From the NCBI GenBank assembly GCA_954871525.1, contig OX940864.1, forward strand, positions 24,546,001-24,610,000: 64,000 nt of DNA, in the 5' to 3' direction. Positions 46,481 through 56,109 of this stretch are shown piece by piece. Source of the DNA: Parietaria judaica. Lineage: Eukaryota > Streptophyta > Magnoliopsida > Rosales > Urticaceae. The translations under genes were made by a program, and so were the position numbers. How positions within the stretch are numbered: the first letter of the stretch is position 1; each line of letters begins with the position of its first letter. The notes under the pieces are model-generated. The model was not told the origin of the DNA. It ran no database searches and was given only the letters and a program-made list of their open reading frames with translations.

Positions 46481-47960
46481 CTACACAGGGATGACCTTGG
46501 TGATCATATCAGCTGGGTTTATCTCAGTTGATATCTTCACCATGTTCAGCACTCCCAATGCAACTACATCTTTAACAAAGTGTAGTATGATATCAATGTG
46601 CTTTGTGCGCTCATGATACATTTGTTTCTTGCACAAGTGAATAGCTGATTGACTATCACAGTGTAGATCAAAAGTGTATTGCTTGAACCCAAGTTCAAGA
46701 AGCAGTCCTTTGAGCCACAACCCTTCCTTCACAGCCTCAGTAATTGCAATGTATTCAGCCTCTGTAGTAGACAAGGCTACAATATGTTGCAATGAGGCTT
46801 TCCAGATTACAAGGTTGTTGAATACCTTGAAAGAGTATCCCGTGAGAGATCTTCTCTTATCCAAGTCCCCAGCAGAGTCGGAGTCAACAAAACCTTGAAT
46901 GACCTGATCTCCCATGTCTTTTGGTTCCCATAGATCAACCCTTTCCCATTGGTAGTTGCTAGATACCTTAGGATCCATTTCACTGCTCTCCAATGCTTTT
47001 CTCCCAGGTCTGCCATGTATCTGCTCACAAGACTGGCTGCATATGATAAGTCAGACCTTGTACAGATCATTCCATACATAAGGCTTCCCACAACACTTGT
47101 GTATGGAACTTTCTGCATTTCTGCTCTTTCTGATTCTGTCTGACGGCTCAGTTCTTTAGACAATCTGAAATGAGGTGCCAATGGTTGAGAAGTGGGTCTA
47201 GCTGTGTCCATTTTGAACCTGGCTACTACTTTCTTCAAGTAGTCAGTTAGGGAGACAGTTAGAACATTCGAACTTATCTTCCTCTTGATGTCCATTCCCG
47301 CAATTCTCACAGCCCTTCCCAAATCTTTCATTTCAAATTCTGATTGTAGCGTCTTCTTCAGCTTGTCTATTTCTGACTTGCTGCTTGAAATGAGAAGCAT
47401 GTCATCCACATATAATAGCAAGTAAACACTTGCTGCTAAGGTTGACTTAGTAAAGTATACGCAGTTATCATGTTTGCTCCTCTAATAACTGTTACTTTGC
47501 ATAAATGAGTCAAACCTCTTGTACCATTGTCTCGAGGATTGCTTAAGTCCATAAAGGGACTTCTTAAGGCAACAGACCAGTCTTCCTTACCCTTCTCTTT
47601 GTATCCTTTTAGCTGCTCTATTAGTATTCTTTCTTCCAGCTCTCCATGAAGGAAAGCTGTCGTCACATCCATCTGTTCAAGCTCAAGGTCAAATTGAGCA
47701 ACGATGGACAATAGAACTCTGATAGGAGTATGCTTTACAACTAGAGAGAACACTTCATTGAAGTCGATTCCCTCCCTTTGTGTAAAGCCTTTTGCAACCA
47801 GCCTTGCTTTAAAGCGAGCTGGTTCACTCTCAGAGCTTCCCTTCTTTATCTTGTATATCCATTTGCTACTAACTATTTTGCACTTAGCTGGTCTTGGCTC
47901 TAGAGTCCAAGTGTTGTTCTTCATAAGTGAATCCATTTCCTCTGCCATGTTTCTCTCCAT
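46481..47960 (-). pseudogene. Reverse transcriptase and RNase H
   Basis: RT begins near 47960 (SSKWIYKIKKG, ARFKARLVAKGFTQREGIDF, LEQMDVTTAFLHGELEE) and its frame shifts near 47520-47430. The catalytic YVDD (MLLYVDDMLLI) is at about 47420-47390. RNase H follows with GFVDSDSAGD (tryptophan of the usual DADWAGD replaced), STTEAEYIAI and HCDSQSAIHL, ending near 46481. The central RT part is missing or frameshifted, so no product is expected. Confidence 0.9.
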
Positions 47961-48370
47961 TTGGCAGAGTTCTTGGAGTCTACTGCTTCCTTGAAGAAAC
48001 TTGGCTCTTCTTCAATTACCTTGTTTGCTGTGTTCAGAGCATAGGCTACCATTTCTGCATGAGCAAATCTGCTTGGTGGTCTTGCTGTTCTTCTCGATCT
48101 GTCTCTAACTAACTGATAGGTTTCTAGAGGGTCGTCTTCTTCTCCCATTTGACTGTCATTATCTGAATCTTCCTCTGAGTCTTCTGCCCTTGCTTCCATG
48201 GTCTGATCTGAATCCCTTGGCAGCTCCACCTCGAGTTCAACTCCACCTTCAGTTATGAAGTTTTCCTGGTGTTGAACTGGGGTGTCTTGTGGCTAAAGAA
48301 AATTGTCATCTTTGAAGGTGACATCTCTGCTGACGATGCACTTCCTTGATTCAGGATTCCAAATTATGTA

Positions 48371-49060
48371 TCATTTGACTCCATTTGGGTAGCCCATAAA
48401 GAGTCCCTTCTTAGCCCTTGGTACAAGTTTACCTTCGTTAACATGAAAGTAAGTTATGCAGCAAAAAACTCTTAAGTGAGAGTACTCTATTTCTTCTCTT
48501 ACAGTCCAAAGTTGTTGGGGAGTTTTGAATCCAATTAACGAGGAAGGCAATCTGTTGATTAAGTAGGCAGCTGTATGAACTGCCTCTCCCCAAAACTTTG
48601 TGGACAAGTTTGCCTTTAAGAGTAAGCATGTGACTCTTTCTAGAATGGTCCTGTTCATTCTTTCAGCTAATTCATTCAGTTGAGGGGTTAACGTCACAAT
48701 TTTGGATCTTCTGATTCCAGCTTTCCTACAATAGTCATTGAATTCCACAGATAAGTACTCAAGCCCATTACCAGTTCTGAAATGCTTGAGCTTAGTATTG
48801 CACTGGTTTTCAACAAGTGCTCTCCATGTCTTGAAAGCTTCAAAGGCTTGGTCCTTTGACTTAATCAGATACAACCATAATTTCCTAGAGTAATCGTTAA
48901 TGAAAGAGATAAAGTACCTATTTCCTCCACGTGATTGTACTCTTACCGGCCCTAAAAGATCTGAATGTACATAATCCAGAGTAGCTGTAGATGTGTGCTT
49001 GCCTTTTCCAAATTTTACTCTGTGCAGCTTTCCAAATACACAATGCTCACAGAAATCCAA
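48371..49060 (-). pseudogene. Integrase
   Basis: Starts in the HHCC finger ([15 protein letters not shown]), then the core with [19 protein letters not shown] and [11 protein letters not shown]. The middle catalytic Asp (normally in R-T-D-N-G) is Gly here, so the DDE triad is broken. It continues into [19 protein letters not shown] and the C-terminal YSHLRVFCC region, ending at a frame break near 48371. Confidence 0.9.
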
Positions 49061-49351
49061 CTTCTCAATATTGTCTTTCCCAAGAACTCCCCGCTTCTTC
49101 AGAATCTCCAGCCCTTTCTCACTTACATGGCCTAATCTCTGGTGCCAGAGGCTGGCCTAGTTAGAGTTCCCAGCTGTAGTGTTTGCTTCCTGGCCTCTTG
49201 CTACTCCTTTTTCAAGGAAATAAATTCCATTTAGCCTATAGGCTTTGAGATAGAGCATGGACTCTTTCAAAACCCCAAGTGAGATAAGGTTCCTTTTTAA
49301 GCCTGGAACATATCTCACTTTGTCAAGGGTTCTGTCTAAGCCATCCTTGAC

Positions 49352-49810
49352 TCATAGAGCTATTGATCCAATGCCTTGGACTTTGAAGATTTCTTCTGTT
49401 CCTGTAGCTACTCTTCCCTCATTGATTTCCTCATAGTTGTCGAACCATTTCTTCTCATGGCACATGTGGAATGAGCAGCCTGAATCTAAAATCCACGCAT
49501 CCCTCATGCTTGGGGTCATCACATTCAACACTTCAGCACTTTCATAACCATCACTGACCCGAGAAGCATTTGCTTGGTCATCATCCTCCCTTGGTCTTCG
49601 GTAGTTTTTCTGGGTTCTCTTTTCAGGGCAAATTCTTTTGAAATGGCATTCTTTGTGGCAATTGAAACATTTCAAACTTCTGGTCTTGGGCTTTGACCTT
49701 GAGTTGTGTCTCCCACTTGACTGATCCCTCCTTTGTGGTCTTCCTCTCACAGACAAGCTTTCTCCACTTGTGTCCCTCTTGTCTATCTTCTTGTTGTAAT
49801 CTTTTGACAT
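49352..49810 (-). pseudogene. gag zinc knuckle and protease
   Basis: The basic linker leads to the knuckle CFNCHKECHFKRIC (C-C-H-C kept, usual Gly replaced) and then the aspartic protease motif WILDSGCSFHMCHEKKWFD. A stop ends the frame near 49352. The pre-integrase segment follows in pieces. Confidence 0.88.
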
Positions 49811-50344
49811 AACTGCATTTTTAACTTCCTCTAGAGTGAGGGTTTCTCTCCCCCATACATGAGGGTGTCTTGAAGTTATTCAAAAGATGATGGTAAAGAC
49901 CATAGCAAGAGCAGAGATTGATCTTCATTTTCAACCTTGATTCCAACATTTTCTAAGTTAATGATTACCTTGTTGAAATCATCGAGGTGATCTTGTAGAT
50001 TTTTTCCGGGCCATCTTGATGTTGTAGAGTTTTTGCTTGAGGAACTGTCGATTTACAAGAGACTTTGTCATGTAAGTCTTCTCGAGCCTTGCCCATATGT
50101 CATAGGCAGTTTTCTCCCACGAGATTTCCCTAAGAACCCTATCTCCAAGACTGAGGATCAATGCACTGTGTGCCTTCGCCAGTAATTCAGCCTTTGGATT
50201 CTCTTCCATTTTTGGGAAGTCCTTTTCTTCAAATAAAGCTGCTTCGAGACCTTGTTGTACAAGCAGAGCTCTCATCTTCATTCTCCAAAGCCCAAAGTCG
50301 TTGCTGCCATTGAACTTTTCCATGTCAAAACTTGTACTCGCCAT
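49811..50344 (-). pseudogene. gag
   Basis: Starts at ATG 50344 with MASTSFDMEKFNGSNDFGLW and continues with RMKMRALLVQQGLEAAL and the UBN2-type segment (AYDIWARLEKTYMTKSLVNR; FLKQKLYNIKM). The frame is lost near 49995 and regained toward the knuckle. The N-terminus and its ~120-nt distance from the primer site are typical of Tork-like Copia elements. Confidence 0.88.
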
Positions 50345-50448
50345 AGCTTACTTTCTTGATCTTCTTGAAGATTTTCTTGAGCTTTCTTGACCGCCGAAAA
50401 CTTCTTCTGATCGCCGAAATGAGAACTTCCTCTGATCGCCGAAATCTT

Positions 50449-50463
50449 GATGCTTTGATACCA
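50449..50463 (-). promoter_or_regulatory. Primer binding site of minus-strand Copia element
   Basis: On the minus strand TGGTATCAAAGCATC follows the LTR end after two bases. It is the usual tRNA-Met-type site with one altered base. Confidence 0.85.
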
Positions 50464-50465
50464 CT

Positions 50466-51325
50466 TGTAGGGAATTTTGCTGCCCAGACAACAAGCCCAA
50501 GCCTTCAAGCTCACGCACAACTTGGCCCAAGCGATAGACTCGTGTCCAAATGACACCCAAGAGCACGTACGACACGAACTCAAACCACACTACGAGGTAA
50601 TACGACACGTAGTTCAATTTGAAAACGACAAGGAAAAGAACTTCACTTTATTTATTAGGGTTTCTCGAATTTTCTCTTACAATCACAAACTCTTTCTCTC
50701 TCTACCTCTCGACCCTTTCTCCTTCACTCTAACCTCGCTAACCCTAGCTTAGACGATGCAGCCTCCGCCGACTGCCGATGACGCTCCGGTGGCTCGCCGG
50801 ACCCGCGCGGCTTCCAGTCAAGCCCTTCTGTGGAAGTACGCATTTCAGAGAAGGCGTCTGATGGCTGAAACTGAGGAGAGAAGAACCCCGAAGACCGAGA
50901 TGGAGAGATGGGTGATGGAGATCGCCCTTGCAGAGCACAGAGCTTCCTAGGCTTCCTCGTCAGCCTCGGCTTCTCCCGAGCTTGAGGTAAGCCTTCCTCT
51001 TCTCTCTACTTGCGATCTTCTTCTCCGATTAGTTTCTAAAAAACCTTAGATCTGTTAGGGCTAGATCTAGGTGTAACGCACTGTCAAAGCGTTTATGGTT
51101 GTGATTCTTTGTAGAAACTTTCTCGCTAGAGTTTGCATGCAGGTTTCTTGATCTGATTCCCAACTACTCTAAATCTGATAGATAGGCACGTAATTAGGCT
51201 CGGTAGTTAGTTAGAATCTTTCCCTGATCATAAACCTTTAATTTTTGTTCTTTCATGATCGGGATTGAGCTTCGATTCAATCCTCAGCTAGCTCGGGAAG
51301 TCAACGGGTGGCTCAGTGGTCAACA
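50466..51325 (-). repeat. 5' LTR of minus-strand Copia element
   Basis: 860 bp with TGTAGGG/ACA ends in plus-strand reading. It carries a plus-strand (antisense) 64-codon ORF at 50756-50950 followed by GAGGTAAGCC and a distal TGCATGCAGG, which look like splice sites. Confidence 0.92.
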
Positions 51326-51916
51326 TAAATCAACCGAATAAAAACAATTTATTGCCAAAGAACCTTATAAGAAGCTTTATATCAGCTCATTGGTTCAATA
51401 GTGGCGTACATCCAACGAACGACAACTAATGGAAACAAAGATAATAAATAAACAAGCTCTATAAGAATGACAACAAGAAACAAACGTGGTTAGTCGTTAG
51501 TTATATAATAAACCTTTAATATTTTAATAATATATCCTAATCATATAATTAGTTAAAAAAAAAAAACATTCTCATACGTATTAAAACACATATATACAAA
51601 ATGGAAACTAAATTACAATGGAAAGCATTCAATCAAACCATATTACAAAGGGCTTTATAGCTATATAACTAAATTAGAAAAATTATTTTGCAAAATAGGC
51701 AACCTTTTGATTAATATTGCTAAATAGCCAATCAACCACATTAATAAATCACAAAAGACCTTATTACCCTTACAATTAAATAAATACATTATTTAATTAA
51801 AATAGAAAAAAATTCGTGATATAATTAAAATAAAAAAATAAATCTTAATATTTAAATTTGAATCAATTAAATATCACCTATTAATTCCTTAAATTAAGGA
51901 TTTTTAAATAAACAAT

Positions 51917-51966
51917 CTTCTTCTTCTTCTTCTTCTTCTTCTTCTTCTTCTTCTTCTTCTTCTTCT
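51917..51966. repeat. (CTT)n microsatellite
   Basis: About 16-17 uninterrupted CTT units. Confidence 0.97.
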
Positions 51967-52039
51967 CACTCCAGTGCCCATTTCTTACTCCTACGAAACC
52001 ATCACTCGACGAAGAGAAATCGACAGCCTCGACAAACCC

Positions 52040-53225
52040 ATCACTCGACGTGTATTAACCACATTAATACAACCTAATAACTAACAAAAGCGTGAATTAA
52101 CCACGTTAATACAACCTAATATATAAAAAAACGTGAATCAACCACATTAATACAATCTAAAATCTGTATATCAACCAACCATTTAACAGTTATATAAAAG
52201 GTTCATATTGAAAGAAAAAAAAAATCGATTTTCATAGAGACGATGAACATCATGTGATGAAAAACTCGTACAACCCAAATATCGATTTTATAACAACCAC
52301 AATTGGAACATTATCCGATCCCGATGATGTTTCTAAACTCGAATTAGCCGCCGTTTCCCTAGCCGGTTCCCCACCCGTTTAGTTCTTCGCACTTGATCTA
52401 GTCATCCTCATTATATCTAACATAAAAGTGAATTAACCATATTAATACAACCAATACAACCTAATATCTAACAAAAAGTGTATTAACCACATTAATACAA
52501 CCTAATATCTAACAAAAACGTGAATTAATCACATTAATACAATCTAATATCTAACAAAAACCGTGAATTAACCACATTAATACAACCTAATATTAACCAC
52601 ATTAATACAACATAATAACTAACAAAAACGTGAATTAACCACATTAATACGATCTAATATATAACAAAAACGTGAATCATCCACATTAATACAATCTAAA
52701 ATCTGCATATCAACCAACCATTTAACAATTATCATCCAAATCCAAAATCGATGAGTCACGAACAATGAAATCAATTCAGTCACGAAGAATGAAATACTAA
52801 GCCAAATAGATTCATACATTAATTCAGAGCAGAATTCCCAGAGAAAGAGCAGAGACTGAATCGTCAAAGACTGATCTGAAATGAATCGATTGCGGATCAT
52901 TAATACACCCTAATATACAACATTAATACAACCTAATATGTAACAAAGAGCGTATTAACCACATTAAAACAACCTAATATCTAACAAAAACCTGAATTAA
53001 CCACATTAATACAATCTAATATCTAACGAAAATCGTGAATTAACCACATTAATACAACCTAATATCTAACAAAAACGTATATTAACCACATTAATACAAC
53101 CTAATAACTAACAAAAACGTGAATTAACCACATTAATACGATCTAATATATATAAAAAAAACGTGAATCAACCACATTAATACTATCTAAAATTTGCATA
53201 TTAACCAACCATTTAATAGTTATTA
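52040..53225. repeat. 42-bp minisatellite with higher-order structure
   Basis: Units close to CGTGAATTAACCACATTAAT plus ACAACCTAATATCTAACAAAAA are repeated more than 15 times. Runs end with a distinct module (CATATCAACCAACCATTTAACA) near 52181, 52720 and 53211. The latter two are followed by similar ATCCAAATCCAAAAT...GAGTCACGAACAAT stretches, giving a higher-order period of roughly 490-540 bp. Confidence 0.92.
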
Positions 53226-53389
53226 TCCAAATCCAAAATTAATGAGTCACGAACAATAAAATCGATTTACTCGCGAACAATGAAATCCTAAACCAAACAG
53301 ATTCATATGTTAATACATGTGAATAAACTCGATTTTATAACAACACTAATCATCATGTGAAATCGATTCATAACAACCCTAAAGTCGAT

Positions 53390-53870
53390 GCATAACAACC
53401 TTTGGAGCGAGAAAATTACCTGCCTCTTAAGGACTCGCGAGTCGAAATCGGAAGAGAAGAAGACACCTTTTGCCTCTGTTTTGGCTCTTCCGAAGAGAGA
53501 AAAGAAGAAGACGAGCAAACCAGTCCATGAGCAAATCGAAAAATCTAGAGCATACCCAGAAGATGATGAACAACTCTCCAGCAAAACCAGAAGATGACGA
53601 AGAACATCGATTCACAAACCTAGAAGTTCGGTGATGGTGAGGCTTCGGCGAGAGGCTGAGGTTCGTCGGTGATCGTGGTGGTGCGCGAGATGGTGAGCAG
53701 TGGAGGTGGCTAAGGCTGGGTTGTGGGATGGCTGTGAACACACGAGAGCTAGGCTTGGTCGGGGTGAGAATGGTGTGGGTGTGAGGTATTTGGGGGAAGA
53801 ATGGTCGACTTCTATTTCGTGTCGAGGTGAAGACGAAGAGAGAGAAAAAGGAAGTCAAAATTGTTTAATT
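53390..53870 (-). other. GC-richer block with unrecognised minus-strand frame
   Basis: A 143-codon frame (53858-53427) is rich in Ser, Pro and Arg in its first half and hydrophobic later. It could be leader or first-exon sequence captured in a repeat element. I see no domain, and shorter frames also exist on the other strand. Confidence 0.25.
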
Positions 53871-54221
53871 TGAAAATCCATATTTTAAGGAACTAATCAT
53901 ATTAAAAACGAAAATTTTAAATCAAAATAAGTTAATTAAAAGGGTATTATAGGTATAAAATATGTGCCACCTCATCAATTGGCTATTTTGCTAATAAAAA
54001 GGAAACTTTGGCTATTTTCTTAATCAAAGTAGGTTTCAATTTGGCTATTAGGAGCGTTCCTATCATATGAATATTATAACATGAATAATTAATAAAATTA
54101 TATCATCATCACCATTCAGAATTAATATAAGAAAAACTGATGATAATTTCCTTCTTGATTTCTTCCGTACAGGTCTTGATTAATCTTCACCATTCGTGCT
54201 CTTCACATTCATGAGGTCAAC

Positions 54222-54712
54222 TTATTCGTCATTTGACTCCATATAAAGACAATTCATCAATACATTACATTTCTCGCCGTAATCCACCGTCTTCCCCAGC
54301 TGATTTTTCGGCGAGCAATCGCCACTTCCGAGCAGAATGAAATGAATTCCACTGCATGTGTTCAACACAACGATGTCCTTCGAAGCCATGGCCAAAGGGT
54401 GAAGGTAATGGGACTCGCATCCTTTGTGTTTAAGCACTCGATTTTCGCTCTCTTCCTCATATTCAAAACCCTAACAACGCGCCCATGTACACCCACAACT
54501 CCATGCACGTGTAGGGTTCCGCCACCGAAACAGCTCCGAGCTTTCCCCGGCACTCGAACAGTGCCACCTGGCTCCCGGTCTCGCTCAGTGGGGCCCGGTA
54601 ATGAATCCTCCACGCAGTAGCTCTCACCTGTCCAGTGGAAGGCAAAGATCCTCTGATCCATCGTCAGGGCATAGAAGAATCCAGCGCTCGAAACCACCGG
54701 TTCTTTGAGCAA
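54222..54712 (-). pseudogene. Frameshifted coding remnant, possibly F-box/kelch type
   Basis: Two minus-strand frames follow each other. 54712-54440 contains ESYCVEDSLPGPTER and GTLHVHGVVGVHGRVVRV. 54437-54222 contains HYLHPLAMASKDIVVLNTC and a YMESND end. The change of frame falls near 54450. The hydrophobic strand/turn pattern with GG and GV pairs is reminiscent of the kelch-like C-terminus of plant F-box proteins, but no F-box or diagnostic motif is present. Treat as an unidentified broken gene. Confidence 0.4.
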
Positions 54713-54719
54713 TTAAGGT

Positions 54720-56109
54720 CGTTTAAATTAAGGTCAAAACCACCTATAATTTTGAAAGCTTGCAGCTAAAAAGAATACACGTACTTAGCTTGTTTAAATT
54801 ATTACGAGATTATTTTTATTAAAATTTAATATAATATCAAACTTTTGTTAAGAAATTTTGTATATAAAGTTTTTATTTTGGCCTTGGGAGACTGGCTAAA
54901 GTTCTTCTAATAGGGTCGGCCCTGATAACGATGGTGGACCGACATTCGGGGCAAGTGAATGGACCGGGCACTAGGTACAGGAGCCGGGCCAACGACAATC
55001 AGAGAGGAGTTGACATACTTGGTGGGGCCGCGGGGTTGTTGGAGCGAACTCTTCAATTCTTTGACAAAATGAGATAATATAATTAAGAGCAAACATATTT
55101 AACATACGACGACCCGACAACAGAAATGGGCACTAGAAAATGACGAATGACGTTTGTTATGTTAAAATTACTAAAACGACATTGAATATTGTAATAAATT
55201 TACAGAAACGACATTAAAGAGAACTAAAATCGGCAATTAAGAACTAAGTTGAAATGGAAGTTGAACGCCAAACGACAATAAAATTAACAAACGATGACAT
55301 AAGCGACTTTCTTTATGCGAAGGAAATGCTTAGAAATTTTTACTTTGTTCAATTGGCATCATTGCCCCTGAACATTGTGAAGATAACCTCTTCAACTTTG
55401 TAAACAAGCATCAAATTCCTTCAAATTTGTTATGGAGGGGCTCGGCCGCTCCGCGCCCAGTATTCTAAAAACCGGGGCATGTTGCGGGTAGCCAGCAGAA
55501 AAATCGGAAACAGCAGATATGCATCTTAAAACCGTATGCCGCATAAACCCTAGAAACCGTAGAAAAAATATATTTCTAAATAAAATTATAATACAAAAAC
55601 CATATCCATCGGTTAACGGTTTATTCATTGTTACCATTTTTTTAAAAAAAATATTAGGAAAACCTCATACGGGTACCCGTTTCCCTCTCGGTATACCCGT
55701 AAATTGAATTTCCAGACAGCCTCCTGTTTTTTCACACTGTCGATGCCTATCAATAAAGTTAGAGGGAGTTTATATGCACCTATGCTCAGAGGACACAGAT
55801 GCCAATTAGTATTAAAATATTGGACAACCGAAGGAAAACAAGTTATAATAACACCACATTCGCCACATATATTTGAACAACGAATAGATTTCATTGCTCG
55901 ATCCTAAATACAATTGACTTCTCTAATATAATTGCATTTATTTAGATAGCTCAATATTATGCATTATTCAAAAATACAAACAATTTAGAAAGAAAAAAAA
56001 AAAATATAAGCTACAATAAGCATGATGCTGGAATTTGTTCGAACTCTCGGCCTAAAGCCAAATTTGTAGACAAAATGCTTTCGATACGTGTAACCGTTGA
56101 TCTCTATCC
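54720..56109. other. Intergenic region downstream of URO-D
   Basis: No supported gene. Open frames at 55631-55907 on both strands show no recognisable family. The 3' UTR of the URO-D gene presumably lies in the right-hand part, but no firm polyadenylation signal can be picked. Confidence 0.5.

Larger units (their letters stand above)
45664..51325 (-). mobile_element. Ty1/Copia retrotransposon, minus strand, complete but decayed
   Basis: TGTAGGG...ACA-bounded LTRs at 45664-46364 and 50466-51325 lie between exact TAAAT duplications (45659-45663 and 51326-51330). On the minus strand the order is 5' LTR (right), primer site, gag, protease, integrase, RT, RNase H, purine-rich tract, 3' LTR (left). 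The gag start, CCHC and DSGCSFHM protease are of the Tork-like type. Every domain shows at least one stop, frame change or altered key residue. The left LTR has lost about 160 bp relative to the right. Confidence 0.93.
51690..54055. mobile_element. Possible MULE-like element with degenerate long inverted repeats
   Basis: The left end (AAAATAGGCAACCTTTTGATTAATATTGCTAAATAGCCAA, from ~51695) resembles the reverse complement of the right end (TTGGCTATTTTGCTAATAAAAAGGAAACTTTGGCTATTTT, ~53979). Such GGCTATTTTGC ends occur in plant Mutator-like elements. The interior has the CTT tract, the 42-bp repeat array and a GC-richer block, but no transposase. Exact ends and target duplication are not resolved. 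Confidence 0.4.

Noticed and set aside
51917..53225. CRISPR-like array
   Set aside because: The regular 42-bp repetition has no unique spacers of constant length, no cas genes, and sits in a plant nuclear context. It is a minisatellite.
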